From contig DAINBU010000102.1 of assembly GCA_036732755.1 (NCBI GenBank), forward strand, positions 1 through 18,639: DNA of 18,639 nt. Reading direction: 5' to 3'. Shown piece after piece: positions 14,576-18,639 of this stretch. The notes below the pieces were generated by a model, which was not told the DNA's origin, did not search any database, and was given only the letters and a program-made list of their open reading frames with translations. How positions within the stretch are numbered: position 1 is the first letter of the stretch; each line of letters starts with the position of its first letter. The translations under genes were made by a program, and so were the position numbers. Source of the stretch: DASRRB01 sp036732755. GTDB lineage: Bacteria; Planctomycetota; B15-G4; SIAN01.

Positions 14576-15531
14576 GGCGCCGGACCTTCCGGCGGTGCGT
14601 CGCGCAGGCTGCTCAGGAAGACCTGCTCGAGCGAGTGGCGCCGGCGCGTCAACTCGCGCAGCCGCACGCCGCGCGCGCGCAGGAGGTCGACGACCGCGTC
14701 GATGCCCGCCTCGTCGTCGAGGACGACCTCGATCCCCTCGGCCGTCGCCTGCACCGAGGCGACGCGCGCGCCGAGCTCGGCGACGACGTCCGCCGGGATC
14801 GGGTCGGCGGCGGCGACCGCGAAGCGCGCCCCCGCCGAGGTGAGCTCGGCGATCGTGCCGCAGCGCACCAGCGTCCCCTGGTCGAGGATGCCGACGCGGT
14901 CGCAGAGCTGCTCCACCTCGGAGAGCAGGTGGGAGTTGAGGAAGATCGTGTGGCCGCGGCGCTTGAGCTCCTCGAGCTGCCCGCGGATCTGCGCGCGGCC
15001 GACCGGATCGACGCCGTCGGTCGGCTCGTCGAGGAAGAGGAGGCGCGGCTCGGCCAGGAAGACCTGCGCGAGGCCGAGCCGCTGCTTCATCCCCTTCGAG
15101 AAGCCGCGGATCTTGCGGCGCCGCGCGTGGGCGAGGCCGAACCGGCCGAGCAGCTCGCGGGCGCGCGCGCGCAGTGGCGCGCCGCGCAGCCCCGACAGCC
15201 CGCCGTAGAAGCGCAGCGCGCTCTCGGCCGTGTGGTAGTCGGGGAAGCGGTGGTCCTCGGGCAGGTAGCCCACTTCGCGACGAGCCCGTGGCGCGCGGGA
15301 CGTCACGCCGAGCAGGCGCGTGGCGCCGCGCGTCGGCCGGACCAGGTCGAGCAGGATCTTGACCAGCGTCGTCTTGCCGGCGCCGTTGCGGCCGAGCAGA
15401 CCGAAGATCTCGCCCGGCGCGACCTCGAGCGTGACGCCGCGCAGCGCGTGCACGTCGCCGCGGAACGTCTTGTGGACGTCCGCGACCGTGATCGCGCTCG
15501 CGGCCCCTGCTGCGTCCGTCGCCGGCTCCAC
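14572..15531 (-). CDS. ABC transporter ATP-binding protein (ABC-2 exporter type)
   Basis: ATPase partner of the overlapping permease, 319 residues. Walker A GRNGAGKTT is at 47-55, signature FSKGMKQRL at 144-152, Walker B LLFLDEPTDGVDP from 164, and H-loop His201 (NSHLLSE). In the Q-loop position the sequence is GYLPED, with Glu92 where Gln is usual. This is common in the ABC-2 exporter group (GYLPE) and not a defect. The C-terminal 90 residues form a regulatory extension ending in HSLEQVFLSSL, as in CcmA/NatA-like ATPases. The start is GTG 15531, the only reasonable upstream codon, with no clear ribosome binding site; it lies 37 bases after the amino acid permease gene, so it may be translated from a longer transcript. 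Confidence 0.92.
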   Translation of the reverse strand: MEPATDAAGAASAITVADVHKTFRGDVHALRGVTLEVAPGEIFGLLGRNGAGKTTLVKILLDLVRPTRGATRLLGVTSRAPRARREVGYLPEDHRFPDYHTAESALRFYGGLSGLRGAPLRARARELLGRFGLAHARRRKIRGFSKGMKQRLGLAQVFLAEPRLLFLDEPTDGVDPVGRAQIRGQLEELKRRGHTIFLNSHLLSEVEQLCDRVGILDQGTLVRCGTIAELTSAGARFAVAAADPIPADVVAELGARVASVQATAEGIEVVLDDEAGIDAVVDLLRARGVRLRELTRRRHSLEQVFLSSLRDAPPEGPAP

Positions 15532-15568
15532 GGGTCGCGAATCGTAGCCGCGCGTGCCGCGGCGGTGC

Positions 15569-17083
15569 TCAGCCGCCCGACGGCGGCGCGGCGCCGCTCC
15601 GCTCCTGCTGGAGGCGGGAGTGGTTCCGGCCGTAGAGGAAGTAGATGAAGAGGCCGAGCACGAGCCAGCCGATCAGCCGGTACCACGTCTCCGGCCCGAG
15701 CCCGTAGATCATCGCGCCGCACACGACGATGCCGAGGATGGGCACGAGCGGGACCATCGGGGTCTTGAAGCCGCGCTCGCGATCGGGGTCGCGCACGCGC
15801 AGGATCCAGACGCCCGCGCAGACCAGGATGAACGCGAAGAGCGTCCCGATGCTGGTCATGTCGCCGACGATGCTCTCCGGGATGAACGCGCCGAACAGGC
15901 CGGTCACGACGAAGAAGATCCAGTTCGACTTGTAGGGCGTCCGGTACTTCGGGTGCACTTCGCTGAAGACGCCGGGGACGAGGCCGTCGCGGCTCATCGA
16001 ATAGAAGACGCGCGACTGGCCGAGCAGCATGACCAGGATCACCGAGGAGAAGCCGGCCAGGATCGCGACCGTCACCAGCTTCGCGAGCCATTCGTAGCCC
16101 GGCATGTAGTGCGTGATCGCGTAGGCGACCGACGCCTCCTTGCCCTGCGTGCGGAAGTCCTCGACCGGCGCGAGACCGCTCAGCACGTGCGAGAAGAGGA
16201 TGTAGAGGACGGTGCAGACGACCAGCGAGCCGAGGATGCCGGTCGGCATGTCCTTCTTCGGGTTCTTCGCCTCCTGCGCGGCGGTCGAGACGGCGTCGAA
16301 GCCGATGAAGGCGAAGAAGACGACGCCGGCGGCGCCGAGGATCCCCATGATCCCGCCGTACGCGTGCGGCAGGCCGGCGGCGCTGGTGAAGGTCGATCGC
16401 TCGGGGATGTAGTTCGCGTGGTTGGCGGGGTTCATGAAGCCCCAGCCCAGCGCGATCACCATCACGACGATCGCGACCTTCGTCACGACGATGATCCCGT
16501 TCAGCAGCGCCGACTCCTTCGTGCCGCGGATCAGGACCAGCGTCAGCAGCAGCAGGATCACGACGGCCGGCACGTTCATGATCCCCGACTGGAGGACCTG
16601 GTACGTCACCGCGTCGTGGACCTTCTCGAAGGGCGAATGGCACCACTCGTACGGGATCTGCACGCCCAGGTATTCGAGCAGCTTGTTCAGGTACTGGCTC
16701 CACGCGATCGCGACGGTGGCGGCGCCGACCGCGTATTCGAGGACGAGGTCCCAGCCGATGATCCAGGCGACGAACTCCCCCATCGTCGCGTAGGAGTAGG
16801 TGTAGGCGCTGCCGGCGATCGGGATCATCGAGGCGAACTCGGCGTAGCAGAGGCCGGCGAACGCGCAGCCGACGCCGGCGACGATGAAGCCGATCGTGAC
16901 CGAGGGTCCCGCGTGCTCGGCGATCGCCGCCGCGGTGCGGACGAAGAGGCCTGCGCCGATGATCGCCCCGATCCCGAGCGCGATCAGGTTCATCGGTCCG
17001 AGCGTCCGCTTGAGCGATTTCTCGGAGTCGTCCGCCTCGTTCATCAGCCGGTCGAGCGGCTTGCGGATCCAGAGATTCGCCAT
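15569..17083 (-). CDS. APC-superfamily amino acid permease
   Basis: Inner-membrane secondary transporter, 504 residues, with about 12 or more hydrophobic segments. It resembles the cationic amino acid transporter (CAT/YfnA-like) branch. The first core helix carries the substrate-binding break GIGAIIGAGLFV (37-48). Other family landmarks are YAEFASMIPIAGSAYTYSY, GWDLVLEYAVGAATVA, VVFFAFIGFDAVSTAAQEAKNP, and GQSRVFYSMSRDGLVP. The conserved FAFIGFDAVSTAAQEAKNP block is strongly CAT-like. ATG 17083 has AGGAGG 13 bases upstream, rather far. It lies 46 bases after the TauE-family gene and 37 before the ABC ATPase, all on the same strand, so co-transcription is plausible. Exact amino acid unknown. 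Confidence 0.92.
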   Translation of the reverse strand: MANLWIRKPLDRLMNEADDSEKSLKRTLGPMNLIALGIGAIIGAGLFVRTAAAIAEHAGPSVTIGFIVAGVGCAFAGLCYAEFASMIPIAGSAYTYSYATMGEFVAWIIGWDLVLEYAVGAATVAIAWSQYLNKLLEYLGVQIPYEWCHSPFEKVHDAVTYQVLQSGIMNVPAVVILLLLTLVLIRGTKESALLNGIIVVTKVAIVVMVIALGWGFMNPANHANYIPERSTFTSAAGLPHAYGGIMGILGAAGVVFFAFIGFDAVSTAAQEAKNPKKDMPTGILGSLVVCTVLYILFSHVLSGLAPVEDFRTQGKEASVAYAITHYMPGYEWLAKLVTVAILAGFSSVILVMLLGQSRVFYSMSRDGLVPGVFSEVHPKYRTPYKSNWIFFVVTGLFGAFIPESIVGDMTSIGTLFAFILVCAGVWILRVRDPDRERGFKTPMVPLVPILGIVVCGAMIYGLGPETWYRLIGWLVLGLFIYFLYGRNHSRLQQERSGAAPPSGG

Positions 17084-17129
17084 GGCTCGGGTTCTTCCTC
17101 CTGGGTTCGAGGTCGGACCGGGATCGAGG

Positions 17130-18029
17130 TCAGGTGGTAGGGACGGGATCGGAGGCGGCGGACGCGCGGCGCGCCGCGAGGATGAGCGAGATCGCAGTGT
17201 AGAGCACGACCACGACGACGAGCTTCTTGACGTTCTCGACGTCCAGCTCCTTGACGATCAGTCCGGCGACGAGGACTGCCGGGATGCCGCCGAGCGTGAG
17301 ACCGACCGTCGCGCGCAGGTCGACGCACTTCTCGCGGAGGAAGCGGAGGCTCGCGACCGGCATGAGGAACGCGCACGAGCCCATCATGATCGGGAACGCC
17401 GTGGTCAGGTTCATGCCGAGCAGCCAGACCAGCACGAAGCAGGGGGCGTAGAGACCGACGCCCATCGTCATCAGCACGCCGAGCACGAAGTTGCCCGCAA
17501 CCCCGATCGCGAGGCGGCCACCGGAGAGCCCGGTCGCGACTCCGCTGACGGTTTCCACGCTCAGCCGGAAGATGATGACTCCTCCGATCAGCAGCAGCGC
17601 CGCGCCCATGACCGCTTGCACGCGGCGACGCGACCACTGCGCGACGAAGCCGGCGCCGAACCACGCCCCGAGCAGCGCCGCTGCGATCATCGACACGAGC
17701 GTGGCCGGATCGACCTCGACCGCCTTGAACATGATGTACGCCTGCACGATCGTCGGGATCGTGTGGCCGACGTTCAGCGTGCCGGGCAGCAGCCGGTCGT
17801 CGATGGTCCGGCGTGTGCGATAGAGCGCCGTCGTCGTCGCGAACGACCCGATGCCGAGCGTGTCGAGGAAGTCGGTGATGACGCCGACCAGGAGCTGGTA
17901 GGGCGTCGGCACGACGGACTTCAGGCGCGCCTCGGCGCGCGCGACGCGGCTCGCCCTCACCCACGCCGCGACGAAGACCACCCCGAAGACCGCGAGCAGG
18001 ACGTAGAGGACGGACTTTGCGTGCTCCAA
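17130..18029 (-). CDS. TauE/SafE-family membrane transporter (DUF81)
   Basis: Inner-membrane protein of 299 residues, about eight hydrophobic segments. The family is linked to export of sulfite, sulfoacetate and related organosulfonates, though many members are untested. The fold has two repeats; the first holds LVGVITDFLDTLGIGSFATTTALYR (from 47) and the second the related VLGVLMTMGVGLYAPCFVL with KLVVVVVLYTAISL near the end. The start is TTG 18029. AAGGG lies six bases before it, and no ATG or better GTG fits the first helix (SVLYVLLAVFGVVFVAAW). It is the first gene of the apparent - strand run with the amino acid permease and the ABC pair. A common substrate for these neighbours is not evident. 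Confidence 0.85.
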   Translation of the reverse strand: MEHAKSVLYVLLAVFGVVFVAAWVRASRVARAEARLKSVVPTPYQLLVGVITDFLDTLGIGSFATTTALYRTRRTIDDRLLPGTLNVGHTIPTIVQAYIMFKAVEVDPATLVSMIAAALLGAWFGAGFVAQWSRRRVQAVMGAALLLIGGVIIFRLSVETVSGVATGLSGGRLAIGVAGNFVLGVLMTMGVGLYAPCFVLVWLLGMNLTTAFPIMMGSCAFLMPVASLRFLREKCVDLRATVGLTLGGIPAVLVAGLIVKELDVENVKKLVVVVVLYTAISLILAARRASAASDPVPTT

Positions 18030-18091
18030 GCGGCACCCTTCAGGATCCGGGATCGGACGTCCGGGGCGAGGCGAGGGCGCACCTCATATCC

Positions 18092-18106
18092 GAAGGATCG
18101 ACCTTC
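18092..18106. promoter_or_regulatory. Inverted repeat upstream of the TauE-family gene
   Basis: GAAGG-ATCGA-CCTTC is a 5-bp-arm inverted repeat in the 132-base gap between the enoyl-CoA hydratase stop and the TauE-family start. On the - strand, TTGTTG (18111-18116) and TTGCGA lie just upstream and TATGAG (18083-18088) just downstream, but spacings of 17 to the nearest poor -10 or 20+ to TATGAG are not convincing. It could be an operator; weak evidence. Confidence 0.3.
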
Positions 18107-18161
18107 CGTCGCAACAAGAAACCGTGAGCGACGGCGCACGAACGGACCACTGACGGGTTCG

Positions 18162-18639
18162 CTACTCCGGCTTCTTCGCCAGCAGCTTCGCGCGCACCTC
18201 CCCGATGCGAGCCTGCGCCTGCGGCGAGAACCAGAGGTCGACCCACTCCTCCTCGTGCTGGTCGTGGTCGGCGCGGATGCGCAGGAGGACGGGGTCGCGC
18301 AGGGCCGCCTTCATGTGGTGGAAGGCGACGGAGGGGTGGCGCGCGAAGGAGCGGGCGCGTTCGAGCGCGCGCTCGACGACGCGCGCCGGGTCGGCCGCCT
18401 CCTCGGCCAGGCCGAGCCGCACCGCGTCGTCCGAGCCGTGCGTCTGCCCGCCGTAGACCACCTCGGCGTAGGCGGCGCCGTTCGCGAAGTGCTGGCGCGT
18501 GATCTCGAGCCCCGCCTGCGGCAGCGGCAGGCCGAGCGCGATCTCGGTCAGTCCCATGCGCGCCTCGCCGCGCGCCAGCATGCGCCAGTCGGCGCACAGC
18601 GCGAGCAGGCAGCCGCCCGCCACCGCGTGGCCGTTCACC
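18162..18639 (-). CDS. Enoyl-CoA hydratase/isomerase family protein (5' partial)
   Basis: C-terminal 159 residues of a crotonase-fold enzyme; the N-terminal third lies beyond the window. Crotonase enzymes hydrate or isomerise CoA thioesters, mainly in fatty acid breakdown. The visible part begins with VNGHAVAGGCLLALCADWRMLA, which contains the second oxyanion-hole Gly region (AVAGGC). GEARMGLTEIALGLPLPQAGLEI follows; in classical hydratases the Glu of the (GLPE/EI) region acts in catalysis, but the usual GLxPxxG is altered here to GLPLPQAG, which leaves the exact reaction open. The tail HHMKAALRDPVLLRIRADHDQHEEEWVDLWFSPQAQARI is the usual C-terminal helical trimerisation part. It points the same way as the downstream TauE-family gene, 132 bases away. 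Confidence 0.88.
   Translation of the reverse strand, partial: VNGHAVAGGCLLALCADWRMLARGEARMGLTEIALGLPLPQAGLEITRQHFANGAAYAEVVYGGQTHGSDDAVRLGLAEEAADPARVVERALERARSFARHPSVAFHHMKAALRDPVLLRIRADHDQHEEEWVDLWFSPQAQARIGEVRAKLLAKKPE

Noticed and set aside
17044..18036. 330-residue - strand frame overlapping the TauE-family gene
   Set aside because: Arg/Gly/Pro-rich shadow without membrane segments; the 299-residue frame has clear TauE-family features.

Overview
The window is very G+C-rich, with almost every wobble position G or C, and comes from a Gram-negative, diderm bacterium. The outer-membrane porin with a signal peptide and a C-terminal Phe, and the PstC/PstA permeases with large non-membrane domains, both show this. 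Planctomycetota is my best guess. It rests on a secreted HEAT-repeat protein with a Trp-x-x-Trp-like tail of a kind I associate with that phylum and on the overall gene style. A high-GC deltaproteobacterial-type lineage is not excluded. A 10-N scaffold gap at 12214-12223 suggests a draft or metagenome assembly.

Left half (1-10.8 kb): a phosphate (Pho) island. On the + strand are pstC (5' end cut by the window), pstA and pstB, overlapping or tightly spaced, followed by a secreted HEAT-repeat protein with a glycine-rich linker. On the - strand, read from right to left, are phoB, phoR and phoU as one operon, then a phosphate-selective porin (OprP/OprO type) with its own promoter. A 5'-terminal piece of an IS5/IS1182-type transposase lies between the porin and the HEAT gene. 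Porin (outer membrane), PstCAB (inner membrane), PhoU (signal coupler) and PhoR/PhoB (two-component control) form a complete uptake and sensing chain, except that pstS is not in the window. Upstream of both the porin and phoB are heptamers of the type CTTCACG arranged with an 11-bp period. I read these as this organism's Pho boxes.

Middle (10.9-13.2 kb): a universal stress protein gene (+) diverges from phoB and converges on gpmA (-), a phosphoglycerate mutase. Upstream of gpmA, and interrupted by the N gap, is a zinc alcohol dehydrogenase-like gene. The bases after the gap encode V-L-V-P-stop, so its C terminus can be placed, and the gap cannot really be 10 bp if the gene is intact.

Right half (13.3-18.6 kb): all on the - strand. 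It holds an ABC-2-type export system (permease and ATPase overlapping by GTGA), an APC-superfamily amino acid permease, a TauE/SafE-family membrane protein, and the C-terminal part of an enoyl-CoA hydratase/isomerase cut by the window edge.

No RNA gene, CRISPR array or defence island was seen. I do not see a wholly new system. The items most worth following are the 11-bp-periodic Pho-box candidates, the unusual HEAT-repeat protein beside pst, and the misjoined or unsized gap in the dehydrogenase gene.
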